Assembly (NCBI RefSeq): GCF_000308815.1
Contig: NZ_BAFX01000198.1
Span: forward strand, 1 to 56,133
Reading direction: 5' to 3'
Length of the DNA stretch: 56,133 bases
Source of the DNA: Nocardia concava NBRC 100430
GTDB taxonomy: Bacteria; Actinomycetota; Actinomycetes; Mycobacteriales; Mycobacteriaceae
Of this stretch, positions 43,072 through 51,330 are shown in pieces. Position 1 is the first letter of the stretch. Each line of letters begins with the position of its first letter. The notes beneath the pieces are model-generated. The model did no database searches. It was not told where the DNA came from and saw only the letters and a list, made by a program, of their open reading frames with translations. Made by a program: the position numbers and the translations under genes.

Positions 43072-43339
43072 GACATCCCGTTCCGCCGAAAACGTGTATT
43101 CCACAAAGATATTCGCGCTCGAGCCCCGAGAAAGGTGTCGTCGTTTGAACGAACCCGATTTGATCGCCTTCGTGCGCGCCTACCGTCCGCACGCTCCGAA
43201 CTCCGGACCGTTGCCGACCATGGTGTTCGCACACGGGCGGTTTCGAGTGGCGACTGACCACTAGCGGTTGCCATGAGATTGCTCTGGCGCGAAATTCGAT
43301 TCACGACTCGGCGTGTCGACACGCTGACTCGGTGAGTGG

Positions 43340-43807
43340 TTACTGCGGTCCTTGGTGACGGCCACCGGGTGCGCGCATGGGTGTGCCCCGTTCGCGGAGT
43401 GCGTCGCGGATGGTGCTGGCGGGGAATCCGGTGAGGCGGCTGCAGCTGGCCAGTGAGTGGCCGACGAGGTAGAGCCGTTCGGCATTGTCGATGTCGTTGG
43501 CGGGCATCGACTGGAACCGTCTTGGGACGTCGCGCTTGTTCAGTAGTCCGAGGACTGCCGTCTTGGCGATGCCGAAGCGTGTCGCGAGCTGTGCGGTGGA
43601 GGTGCCTTTGCGGTACGCGCTAATGAGCTCGTCGACGGTGGCCGGGCCGAGGCGCCGTTCGATTCTGCGAGGCGTTGGAGGGCGGTCTGCCCGCGGCTTT
43701 TGGCGTTGGCGGGGGAGTGCTGAGGGCTTTCGGGCTTCGATTCTGGCCTGGGTGGTTTCGAGTTTCTGCAGGTCAGCGCGTTTTGAATAACGCCCAGCTA
43801 GGTCCAC
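43340..43807 (-). CDS. Double helix-turn-helix protein, copy 2 (recombinase-tail-like)
   Basis: The 155-residue paralogue of the protein at 30393-30860 has the same length and the same two HTH units ('LISAYRKGTSTAQLATRFGI', 'ERLYLVGHSLASCSRLTGFP'). Most differences are conservative, which suggests selection on the protein after duplication. The DNA match runs from the start codon region (GCCCAGCTAGGTCCAC) through the gene and past its end to a GTCGAC-centred palindrome. The two copies are in direct orientation, 13 kb apart. Confidence 0.65.
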   Translation of the reverse strand: MDLAGRYSKRADLQKLETTQARIEARKPSALPRQRQKPRADRPPTPRRIERRLGPATVDELISAYRKGTSTAQLATRFGIAKTAVLGLLNKRDVPRRFQSMPANDIDNAERLYLVGHSLASCSRLTGFPASTIRDALRERGTPMRAPGGRHQGPQ

Positions 43808-43815
43808 AACACAGC

Positions 43816-43845
43816 GAAGCCGCAGGCCGGAAGGCCTGCGGCTTC
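43816..43845. terminator. 13-bp perfect hairpin
   Basis: GAAGCCGCAGGCC (43816-43828) pairs with 43833-43845 around a GGAA tetraloop. No gene ends here on either strand, so this terminator-like hairpin appears orphaned, just outside the start of HTH copy 2. It may belong to a gene lost when this segment was rearranged. Confidence 0.65.
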
Positions 43846-44007
43846 ACTGTGGTGAGGAGGCCATCCTGGAGCCGTTCCAGAGCCACACGTTCGGCATTGA
43901 ACTCTGTGCCGAGGTCCGCGTCAGGGTCACCGCGTCGTAGGCAGGGTGTCGTCGCATGATCCGGTGAATACCCGGTCGGCGAGGACACCTCGAGTGATGA
44001 TGTGGTC

Positions 44008-44208
44008 ATGTCAGTGAAAGCGTTTCTCGAAGGCGGCCCCGAGGATCTGCCCAGCCGCATCGTTCCGGTAGAGCCGCCGGGCCCCGAGATCAAGATTGCC
44101 TACCGCAATGGGTACGAGCACTTCGCGCTTACACCGCGGCAGGCGGAGACCGCGGAAGGCCCACTGCCCGTCTATCAGTGGTTCGAACGGACCAAGATCG
44201 CCGAGTGA
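44008..44208 (+). CDS. DUF5988 family small protein
   Basis: The 66-residue protein matches the actinobacterial DUF5988 pattern: 'FLEGGPEDLPSRIV', 'IKIAYRNGYEHFAL' and the ending 'YQWFERTKIAE'. The family is found in Streptomyces and Nocardia, often near biosynthetic genes, and has no known role. It lies 91 bp before the Lgt-like gene on the same strand and might be the first gene of that unit. Confidence 0.85.
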   Translation: MSVKAFLEGGPEDLPSRIVPVEPPGPEIKIAYRNGYEHFALTPRQAETAEGPLPVYQWFERTKIAE

Positions 44209-44299
44209 ACCGGGGCGGTTCGGGTTACTTGTTTGCCGCGTGTAGTTGATCGGCGCGGTCGCGGGACGATCGTGAGGTGGGCTGGTTACGCTCGGGGCC

Positions 44300-45055
44300 A
44301 TGCTGCCAGAGTTGGCCTTCGGGATACCGACGCATGGGTTCTTCGTTGCGCTCGGGGTTTCGGTGGCGGCGGTGGTGTTCTTTTTGGAATGTCGGCGGCG
44401 GAATGCTCCGGCTGAGCAGTCGCTGGTTGCGGTGACCGGGGCGCTGGTCGGTGGGGCGATCGGGATGCGGTTGTCGAGTATCACCGAGACCCTGGATCCG
44501 TATGAGAGTTGGATGTTCGGGGCTCGCAGTGTGCTCGGCGGGCTGTTGGGTGCGTATGTCGGGGTGTTGGTCGCCAAGAGGATCATTGGGTACAAGGAGC
44601 GCACGGGGGATTTGTTCGCGCCGGCGGTGGCGTTGGGGATGGCGGTGGGGCGCATTGGATGTCATCTGACCGAGGCTCCGGGGCGGCCGACGAGGCTGCC
44701 GTGGGGTGTGCACGCGCCCGCGACCATTCCGCAATGTCCGGGCTGTGTGAGTGGGGTGGCCATGCATCCCAGCTTCATCTACGAGATCGTCTTCCAATTG
44801 CTGGCTTTCGTCGCGCTGCTGTGGTTGCGCACTCGTGTCACCGCCCCCGGCGAACTGTTCACCCTGTATGTTGCGGCTTACGCCTATTTCCGGTTCGCGG
44901 TCGAGTTCACGCGCGCCAATGAGACCGTGCTGCTGGATCTGACTCGGCCGCAATGGTTTCTGCTGCCGGGTCTGGTGCTGGCGGCGGTGCGGCTCGGGAT
45001 CGGCTACCGGCGCGGCACCTATGACGGGATCCTGGGACGAAAGGTTGCCGTATGA
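44300..45055 (+). CDS. Lgt-like membrane protein, atypical prolipoprotein diacylglyceryl transferase homologue
   Basis: The 251-residue protein has the seven-helix Lgt build: an N-terminal 'IPTHGFFVALGV', 'ARSVLGGLLGAYVGV', 'GMAVGRIGCHLTEAPG', 'AMHPSFIYEIVFQL' and 'YAYFRFAVEFTR'. Lgt moves a diacylglyceryl group from phosphatidylglycerol to lipoprotein Cys. By eye, the essential His of E. coli Lgt (His103, in 'SFHGGLIG') is Leu here ('SVLGGLLG'), and the Asn after 'GRxG' is Cys. The Arg of 'GR.G' and the late 'RF.VEF.R' motif are kept. It is thus a divergent paralogue that may use another acceptor or donor. It begins a four-gene operon with a Tes-like radical SAM protein. Confidence 0.87.
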   Translation: MLPELAFGIPTHGFFVALGVSVAAVVFFLECRRRNAPAEQSLVAVTGALVGGAIGMRLSSITETLDPYESWMFGARSVLGGLLGAYVGVLVAKRIIGYKERTGDLFAPAVALGMAVGRIGCHLTEAPGRPTRLPWGVHAPATIPQCPGCVSGVAMHPSFIYEIVFQLLAFVALLWLRTRVTAPGELFTLYVAAYAYFRFAVEFTRANETVLLDLTRPQWFLLPGLVLAAVRLGIGYRRGTYDGILGRKVAV

Positions 45056-45420
45056 GTATGAATCCGCCGCCGTATCAGCCTTATCCGCCGCCGCCACCCA
45101 GCGGCGGCAATGGCGGCACGGTCGTCGGCATGGCTATTGTCGGCTCGCTGGTGTTCATTGTCCTCAACGCGATACTCGGTGTCGTGGTGGTGCTCCTGGC
45201 GAGCTCGGCCGGGTCGTCCGGTTCCGGGGGTCAGGCGGCGGTGTTGGCAACCGGTGCCGTGGCGAGTGCGGCGTCGGCCTTCATCGGTGGGATTCTCATG
45301 GCCCGCAGTAAGAACGCGGTGGTCCGCGGATTGGGCATCGGCTTGATGATCGGCTGGGCGCTGGTCACGGTGTGCACGGTGGGGTTCTGCACCGGAGTCA
45401 ATCCGGCACTGTACAAGTAG
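45052..45420 (+). CDS. Small membrane protein with Pro/Tyr-rich N-terminus
   Basis: The 122-residue protein overlaps the Lgt-like gene by four bases (ATGA). It starts with a cytosolic Pro/Tyr tail ('MNPPPYQPYPPPPPSGG') and then has three hydrophobic helices ('MAIVGSLVFIVLNAILGVVV', 'AVLATGAVASAASAFIGGIL', 'IGLMIGWALVTVCTVGFC'). Such tails often mediate protein contacts at the membrane in actinobacteria. Two Cys close the last helix. It may be a membrane partner of the Lgt-like or radical SAM protein. No family is recognised. Confidence 0.8.
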   Translation: MSMNPPPYQPYPPPPPSGGNGGTVVGMAIVGSLVFIVLNAILGVVVVLLASSAGSSGSGGQAAVLATGAVASAASAFIGGILMARSKNAVVRGLGIGLMIGWALVTVCTVGFCTGVNPALYK

Positions 45421-45428
45421 GGGAGTTC

Positions 45429-46991
45429 GTGAACGGTATGCCGCTGCGCGGGGATCGAATCCTGCGCTATGTCAATGCATTCTGCCCACACTGCCACGAC
45501 GAATCCCCGGAGCGGCCGCTGCACGAGGTGCAGCGGCTCTCGGGCTGGCTGGCCGAACGTGACGGACGGGTCTATCTCGAGCGCGGCTGCGGCCACCACG
45601 GCATGGTCCGCACCCTCTACGACGAGGATCCGGAAATCCTTGCCTACCTGGAGGAATGGACCGCCCCCACCAAGGCGCACATACCCGACCTGGCCGGCAA
45701 TTTCGAACCGGTGCCCGCCGCGTACCTGCACGGACTGCCGGAGATGCAAACCCAGCACACCTGCATCCTGCTCGCCGATATCGCCGATATCTGCAACCTG
45801 CGCTGCCCCACCTGCTTCGCCGATTCCGCGCCGGATCTGCGCGGCGTGGTAGCGGTCGAGGAGGTCCTGGCCAATGTCGACCAGCGCCTCGCCCGCGAGA
45901 ACGGGCGACTGGACGTACTCATGCTCAGCGGCGGCGAACCGACACTGCATCCGGACCTGGAACGGCTCCTCGGCGAGCTCACCGCGCGGCCGATCACTCG
46001 GATTCTGATCAATACCAACGGTATTCGCATCGCCCGCGATGACGCACTGCTGGAACTGCTGACCCGGCATCGCGAACGTGTGGAGGTGTATCTGCAATTC
46101 GACGGCCTCTCCGAGGACGCATCCCGCCACCACCGCGGCGGTGACCTGCGACGGCTCAAGGCCGACGCGCTGCGCCGCCTGTCCACCGCCGAGATCTTCA
46201 CGACGCTGGTCATGACCACCGCCCTCGGCGTCAACGACGGCGAGATCGGCGACGTCCTGCGGGTAGCCCTCGACACCCCGTTCGTGGGCGGCGTCTCCAT
46301 CCAGCCCCAATTCGGTTCGGGCCGTTCCGGACTCATCGACCCTATGGACCGCCTCACGCACACCGGCGTGCTGCGCCGGCTGGGCCCGCAGACCGACGGT
46401 CTGGTCACCTGGCGTGATCTGACCGCCCTGCCGTGCTCCCATCCGCACTGCTGCTCGGTCGGATATCTGCTGCGCGACGATGCCGGACAGTGGCGTTCCT
46501 TGGTCTCGCTCATCGGGCACGACCGCATGAAGGACCACCTGGGCCTGGTCTCCAATCGGATCGCCGACTCGCAGATCCCCGCCGAATTGCGCCTGGCCGT
46601 CAAGGAATCGCTGATGGGGCTGCTCTCGGAACAGTCCTCCCTGTCGCACCCCGAGATCGGCCGGGTGTGGTCGAGCATCTGCGAAAACTGCGACCTGGGC
46701 ATGTCCACCCTGCTGACCCTGGCCTCCTCCGCCCTGCCGGGACGCAAACGAAAACTGCGAACCCTGCTGGGCGAGCGGGTGGTCCGCGTGACGATCAAAC
46801 CCTTCATGGATATGTCGACCATGATCGAGGAACGCCTCACCCAGTGCTGCGTCCACGTCGGCACCCGTGCCGACCAGGCCGACCAGTGCGCCCCCTTCTG
46901 CGCCGTCCAAGCCTGGCCCGCCCTGGCCCGCCAACGCCTGTCCCTGGCAGTCCCCGCCGAACGCACCCTGCTCCCGGTGGAGGTGCGATGA
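45429..46991 (+). CDS. Radical SAM protein of the Tes/MJ0619 (tetraether lipid synthase) type
   Basis: The 520-residue protein starts at GTG 45429 after GGGAG; ATG 45438 is possible. An N-terminal rubredoxin-like part has Cys19, Cys22, Cys54 and His ('AFCPHCHDE', 'LERGCGHHG'). The radical SAM motif is 'ICNLRCPTC' (Cys122, 126, 129), with 'LSGGEPTLHPDL' and 'ILINTNGIRI'. Further Cys groups are 'LPCSHPHCCSVGYLL', 'ICENCDL' and, at the end, 'RLTQCCVHVGT' with 'CAPFCAVQ', preceded by 'IKPFMDM'. This matches the Tes family, in which archaeal members join lipid chains by C-C bonds between unactivated carbons. Several extra [4Fe-4S] clusters are expected. It lies in an operon with an Lgt-like protein, so a lipid substrate is likely. 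Confidence 0.88.
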   Translation: MNGMPLRGDRILRYVNAFCPHCHDESPERPLHEVQRLSGWLAERDGRVYLERGCGHHGMVRTLYDEDPEILAYLEEWTAPTKAHIPDLAGNFEPVPAAYLHGLPEMQTQHTCILLADIADICNLRCPTCFADSAPDLRGVVAVEEVLANVDQRLARENGRLDVLMLSGGEPTLHPDLERLLGELTARPITRILINTNGIRIARDDALLELLTRHRERVEVYLQFDGLSEDASRHHRGGDLRRLKADALRRLSTAEIFTTLVMTTALGVNDGEIGDVLRVALDTPFVGGVSIQPQFGSGRSGLIDPMDRLTHTGVLRRLGPQTDGLVTWRDLTALPCSHPHCCSVGYLLRDDAGQWRSLVSLIGHDRMKDHLGLVSNRIADSQIPAELRLAVKESLMGLLSEQSSLSHPEIGRVWSSICENCDLGMSTLLTLASSALPGRKRKLRTLLGERVVRVTIKPFMDMSTMIEERLTQCCVHVGTRADQADQCAPFCAVQAWPALARQRLSLAVPAERTLLPVEVR

Positions 46992-47278
46992 GTGAATCGC
47001 GCGGCGTCTACTACGACGAGGCCGCGCGCCGCCAGGCCGCTGACGCCGCGCGGCCCTACGACCCGCTCAACCTTTGTGTATTCGCGACCGTCGCCCTGCT
47101 GACCTGGTTGATCGGCCCGTGGGCGGTAGCCGCCTTCGGGCTCCTCGGCCTGGTCGGCTATACCCGAGCCTGGCGAAAAGGACTGCGCCACAGCAGATGC
47201 TGGCTGCGCGACGTACGCCTGGTACTGCTCTACCTCGCGGTGCTGACCGCATCAGGGATCATCGTCGCCCTGTCGTGA
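46988..47278 (+). CDS. Small membrane protein closing the Tes-like operon
   Basis: The 96-residue protein overlaps the radical SAM gene by four bases (ATGA). It has a polar head ('SESRGVYYDEAARRQAADAA'), a pair of helices ('LCVFATVALLTWLIGPWAVA', 'AFGLLGLVGYTRAW'), a basic loop ('RKGLRHSRCWLRD') and a third helix ('LVLLYLAVLTASGIIVAL'). It is probably a membrane partner of the radical SAM protein. No family is recognised, though similar small proteins seem to accompany such genes in actinobacteria (from memory, unchecked). Confidence 0.82.
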   Translation: MSESRGVYYDEAARRQAADAARPYDPLNLCVFATVALLTWLIGPWAVAAFGLLGLVGYTRAWRKGLRHSRCWLRDVRLVLLYLAVLTASGIIVALS

Positions 47279-47436
47279 GCGAACCGTCGGAGCCTTATCG
47301 CTCGCCACGTGCCGACAGGTCCTGGACGGCTGGGTTCATGGTTGTCCATCATTAATCGCCCGTGGCCTGGAACCGCTCGAACAATGCTCGGTTGGCGTCC
47401 AAGGTTCGAGGCTCGGACTCGGGGGATCGGAAAGGG

Positions 47437-47619
47437 TCAGTGGTAGGCGGCGACGGCGGCGAAGTAGAGGCCGAGGGCGGGAACGACAGTGCCGAGGGCG
47501 ATGAGTGCCGAGGTCGGGAGCGAATGGCCGCTCGACTTCGCCAGGGCCGCAACGACGAACGCGAGGTTGCAGGCCAACGACAGCGCGAGCAGGAGGCCGA
47601 GGAGCTGATTAGTGGTCAT
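47437..47619 (-). CDS. Small two-helix membrane protein, 60 residues
   Basis: The frame from ATG 47619 encodes two hydrophobic helices ('LLGLLLALSLACNLAFVVAA' and 'ALIALGTVVPALGLYFAAVA') joined by 'KSSGHSLPTS'. Very similar two-helix proteins are frequent in Nocardia and Streptomyces and have no known role. It diverges from the XRE-NACHT-HEAT gene with 77 bp between. The longer minus-strand frame up to 48006 is antisense to that gene and is rejected. Confidence 0.65.
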   Translation of the reverse strand: MTTNQLLGLLLALSLACNLAFVVAALAKSSGHSLPTSALIALGTVVPALGLYFAAVAAYH

Positions 47620-47696
47620 GGTCTCAACGGTCGGGGATGATGGAGGCTCCCGACCGTTGCGGGACGATCTCGGGAGAATGCGGGAGCAGAGGCCGA

Positions 47697-50600
47697 ATGA
47701 CAGGTTTGAATCCTGCGCGCGAGGATGCGCGACCGACGGCTGCCCGCGTACTAGGCGGCCTGTTTCGTGAGAAGTTGCGCCAGTCCGACGTTCGCAATCA
47801 AGCCGAGTTGGCCAAGGCTTCTTTTTGCAGCAAATCGAGCGTGTCGGCCCTGCTGAACGCCGAGCGGCCGGTTTCGTGGGAGCTCGTCGAGAAGATGGCG
47901 AAGGCGCTCGATAAGTCGGATGAATGGATCGAAGATGTTGCGCTCCACTGGAAGAATGCCGATCGATCATGGGAAACCGAACCGTCTGGATGCAATGCGG
48001 ATCCATTGTCCAAGGGTGTCGAGGAACCGGTAGCAGCGGACCTGCGAGACGAAATTCAACAGTGGTGTCTCGGCGAGGCTTCCCGACATCGGCGGGCAGT
48101 CGCTCTGCTTCCCTACTTGGTGGGACATCCCGATCCGACCGGATTTGATCTGGACGCCGTCACCAGGCTACGGGTGCGGAAGTCGACACCGTATGCCGTC
48201 AGCGAATATCTGATTCCGGCCGATCGGGAGCCGGACTCCCGTGAGGGTGTCGGCTATCGGGAACTCGTTGCCGCTCACCGACGCATCCTTCTGGTGGGCG
48301 ATCCAGGGATGGGCAAGTCCTGGCTACTGCGCATGAATGCCATCCGGCTCGCCTCCGAAGCGGCGGCTCGCGTTGCGGATCCGTCAGTCGCTCTGGAGGA
48401 GCTCGTCCTACCCGTTCATGTCCGATGTGACGCATTGGCGGCCGAGTACCGCAGACTCGGCGAGCACGCTACCGAGACGAACCTGTGGAAGGTTGCCACC
48501 GTCGCGCTCCGGCGATATGGCTCGGCTCGTTCGTCCCAGTTCTGGGCTTGGCTCGAAGAACATTGCCGTGCAGGCGAAGTGGTCTACCTGTTCGACGCGC
48601 TTGACGAGACGCCGGACATCGATCGCGGCAATGTCGAGCGGCCGTTGAACGAGCACGACGCCGCGCACGATCGGATCGTCGTCGCATGCCGCCTTTCCGG
48701 CTTCACTCTCGGGGTCTTCGGTTTCCATGAGCGCAAGGAGGCCGAGGTACTGCCGTTCGGACACACAGGTGCGTACCTCGATTCGTGGCAGCTACCCGAG
48801 GATCGTCGGCGGCTTCTGGAAGAACGACTCAAGCACACCGCGATTGCGAAAATGGCGCGGATTCCGCTGCTGCTGGCCTTTCTCTGTCATCTCGCCGCCG
48901 ACCCGGATGAACCGTTGCCCGAAACCCGGACGTTATTGTACGGCCGGATATTGCGTCGGTTCCTGCGTGGGGAACATCGATTGGGTGAGACGGCGGAAGG
49001 CAGCCGGCTGCCTCGCGATCCTGTTGCACGTGAGCACGAGTTGCTGGGATTGTTGCGGCCGTTGGCCTTCAGGATCGCGGCGAGCGCCGACGGCTGGCTG
49101 GATCGGGTGCCGGAGTCCGTACTCCAGCGGCACCTCGCGGAGCTCGACCGCCCTGCCGGACTCAGCCCGGCCGAGACCCTGCGGGTACTCGCGGTGGAAA
49201 CCGGAATCTTGGTTCCGGACGGCGATCTCCGTGACGGGCGGCAGCCGCCCTATCTGTTCATTCACCGGACCTTGATGGAATATCTCGTCGCCGAACACAT
49301 CTCGGCCGATCCCGAATTGATGAAGACGTCCGCGCGTACGCACCTGCACCTAGCCGCGGATTGGCATGAGGTGTGGATACTTGCGGTCGGTCTCGCGCCG
49401 GCGCAGACCCTGGATGTGCTGGCGAATCAGCGGCCCGACCTCCTCCATATCGGGTTGGCGACATCGGCGGCAGCCATTGCCGAATTGTCCCCATTGCAGA
49501 AATCGGCGATCGAGCCACACATCACTCGTACCTTGGAGATCGCTGCGCGGCTGTTGAAGTCGAGGGCCACGCACCCCCGTGTGCGTGGCTTGTCGATCGA
49601 TATTCTGGGACTGCTCGGCGAATTCGCGATCGCGGAGCTGCTGGATGTGATAAGCAGCGACGAGCCTCTCGCGTTCGACGTGACCGTAGGAGCAGCGGCC
49701 CAGACCGAACTCATCCAGATCGGCGCCCCCGCGGTACCTGCACTGCTACGCGCCGTACGGCAAGATCCAGCGCGGCGTGGTCCGGCATTGGATGTTCTCG
49801 GGCGGATCAGCGATCCGTTGGCGGTGCCCGCCTTGCTCGAAGCAGCCGATGATCCTGATCAGGACATCCGCCGCGAAGTTGTCCGTGCGTTGGGACTCAT
49901 CGGAGATCCCGTCGCCTTGCCGATCCTGCTGAGGGCCATTACGGATAGCGCCATCGGAATACGAGAGGCTGTGGTCAACGCCTTCCACAGGTTCGGTGAA
50001 GAGGCAGTCTTGCCGCTGATGGATGCGCTGAAACGACCGGATGTCGACCGCTGCGCGCTGGTCCGAGCCCTCGGTGATACCCGGAGCCCCCTCGCGCTGA
50101 TCAAACTGACCGCACTGTTGGACAGCTCCGATCGGGCTGTCCGCCGTCAAGCGGTGTGGTCGCTCGGCCGGCTCGAAACACCTTTCGCGGCAGCCGTCTT
50201 GGGAGACTGCTTGTCCTGGTGTCCGGCTGACGTTCGACGGATCGCGGTGAAGGTGTTGGCTGAAGCCGGACGTCGTGAGAGTGAGCCGGTGCTTCGAGAC
50301 TCGTTGACTGATCCAAGTGTGTACGTTCGATACAACGCCGCCTGGGGGCTCGGTAATATCGCCGAGAAAGCAAGCGTCCCGGCACTACGAGCCGCCCTGA
50401 GTGATGCTGATCCACGAGTGCAACGCAAGGCCGTGCAAGCGCTCGGCAAGATCAAGGCGACGGTAGTGGCCGACGATCTCATGGCGAAGCTGACGGCGGC
50501 TGATGAAGGCGTCAGATGGAGCGCCGCCGATGCCCTCGGCGAAGTAGGCTTCGCCGCCGCGGCTCCCGCGATTATCGCGACTCTGTCCGACGAAAGTCTG

Positions 50601-51296
50601 CACGTCCGTGCGCGCGGAGTGCGCGCACTGGGCCGGATCGGCGGTTCGGAGGTTGTTGGTCTCTTGACGCCCCTACTTACTGCGAACCATCCGTCGGCCA
50701 CCCGGTTGGGAGCCATTGAAGCCCTCGCTCGGATCGGCACTCCGATGGCGATCGCCGCACTGCAAACAGTGTCGAGCGATGAGGATCCGACGATTCGCAA
50801 CGAGTTGGTGCAGGCGCTTGGCGCACAACGCGATCCGGCACTGATACCCGAGCTCGTTACTGCGCTCGCTGACCTCGATACCAGAGTTCGATTCTCAGCC
50901 GCTATGTTCCTCGGCCAGATTGCCGACAGGACGTGCCTGCCCGCATTGATGACGATAGCGGCCGGTCCGGACAAGGCGCTCGCCGATAGCGCCGTCGGGA
51001 TTCTGGGCCAAATCGGCGATCCTTCAGCGGTTCCCGTACTCGCCGATGCTCTGGTATCCGAGTACCGGGAAAGTACCGTCCACAGCTTGAGCAAGATGGG
51101 CGATGACGCTGTGGCGCGGGCGCTGTCTCGGTTGATCGGTATGCGGACGTCGCGTTCGCATTCGGCCGCCGTTGATCTGGCCTACGCTCACTTCGATGCC
51201 CGAACAGTCGAGCCCGGCAACCGAGACTCGTTGCGTGCGGTTCTGCGCCGCATCACTCGCCTGTCTGACGGTAGGTCAGATGAACGTACGCGGTGA
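47697..51296 (+). CDS. XRE-NACHT-HEAT STAND protein
   Basis: The 1199-residue protein has an N-terminal XRE-type HTH ('QAELAKASFCSKSSVSALLN', 'WELVEKMAKALDKSDEW'), then a linker, then a NACHT NTPase. Its Walker A is 'LVGDPGMGKS' (about residues 199-208) and Walker B is 'VYLFDALDETPD' (about 296-307), with the DxxDE form typical of NACHT. A helical segment ends in 'LFIHRTLMEYLVAEHI', the winged-helix motif. From about residue 670 to 1160 run PBS-lyase-type HEAT repeats ('DIRREVVRALGLIGDPVALP', 'VRYNAAWGLGNIAEKASVPA'). ATG 47697 is chosen; ATG 47637 in frame would add 20 residues. Relatives act in signalling, regulation or phage defence. No C-terminal effector is visible, so DNA binding by the HTH may be the output. 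Confidence 0.9.
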   Translation: MTGLNPAREDARPTAARVLGGLFREKLRQSDVRNQAELAKASFCSKSSVSALLNAERPVSWELVEKMAKALDKSDEWIEDVALHWKNADRSWETEPSGCNADPLSKGVEEPVAADLRDEIQQWCLGEASRHRRAVALLPYLVGHPDPTGFDLDAVTRLRVRKSTPYAVSEYLIPADREPDSREGVGYRELVAAHRRILLVGDPGMGKSWLLRMNAIRLASEAAARVADPSVALEELVLPVHVRCDALAAEYRRLGEHATETNLWKVATVALRRYGSARSSQFWAWLEEHCRAGEVVYLFDALDETPDIDRGNVERPLNEHDAAHDRIVVACRLSGFTLGVFGFHERKEAEVLPFGHTGAYLDSWQLPEDRRRLLEERLKHTAIAKMARIPLLLAFLCHLAADPDEPLPETRTLLYGRILRRFLRGEHRLGETAEGSRLPRDPVAREHELLGLLRPLAFRIAASADGWLDRVPESVLQRHLAELDRPAGLSPAETLRVLAVETGILVPDGDLRDGRQPPYLFIHRTLMEYLVAEHISADPELMKTSARTHLHLAADWHEVWILAVGLAPAQTLDVLANQRPDLLHIGLATSAAAIAELSPLQKSAIEPHITRTLEIAARLLKSRATHPRVRGLSIDILGLLGEFAIAELLDVISSDEPLAFDVTVGAAAQTELIQIGAPAVPALLRAVRQDPARRGPALDVLGRISDPLAVPALLEAADDPDQDIRREVVRALGLIGDPVALPILLRAITDSAIGIREAVVNAFHRFGEEAVLPLMDALKRPDVDRCALVRALGDTRSPLALIKLTALLDSSDRAVRRQAVWSLGRLETPFAAAVLGDCLSWCPADVRRIAVKVLAEAGRRESEPVLRDSLTDPSVYVRYNAAWGLGNIAEKASVPALRAALSDADPRVQRKAVQALGKIKATVVADDLMAKLTAADEGVRWSAADALGEVGFAAAAPAIIATLSDESLHVRARGVRALGRIGGSEVVGLLTPLLTANHPSATRLGAIEALARIGTPMAIAALQTVSSDEDPTIRNELVQALGAQRDPALIPELVTALADLDTRVRFSAAMFLGQIADRTCLPALMTIAAGPDKALADSAVGILGQIGDPSAVPVLADALVSEYRESTVHSLSKMGDDAVARALSRLIGMRTSRSHSAAVDLAYAHFDARTVEPGNRDSLRAVLRRITRLSDGRSDERTR

Positions 51297-51330
51297 CGTG
51301 GTTGGAACTTCAAAACAGCGAGGCCACAGG

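Noticed and set aside
41637..43148. 503-residue plus-strand frame overlapping the TDT transporter
   Set aside because: Arg/Gly/His-rich reading with no helices; the transporter frame shows the family signature.
45231..46934. 567-residue minus-strand frame over the radical SAM gene
   Set aside because: Gln/Gly/Val-rich shadow; the plus strand carries all conserved Cys motifs.
47352..47436. Minus-strand 'TLDANRALFERFQATGD' end before the two-helix gene
   Set aside because: It could be a gene scrap, but it is too short and matches no family I recognise.
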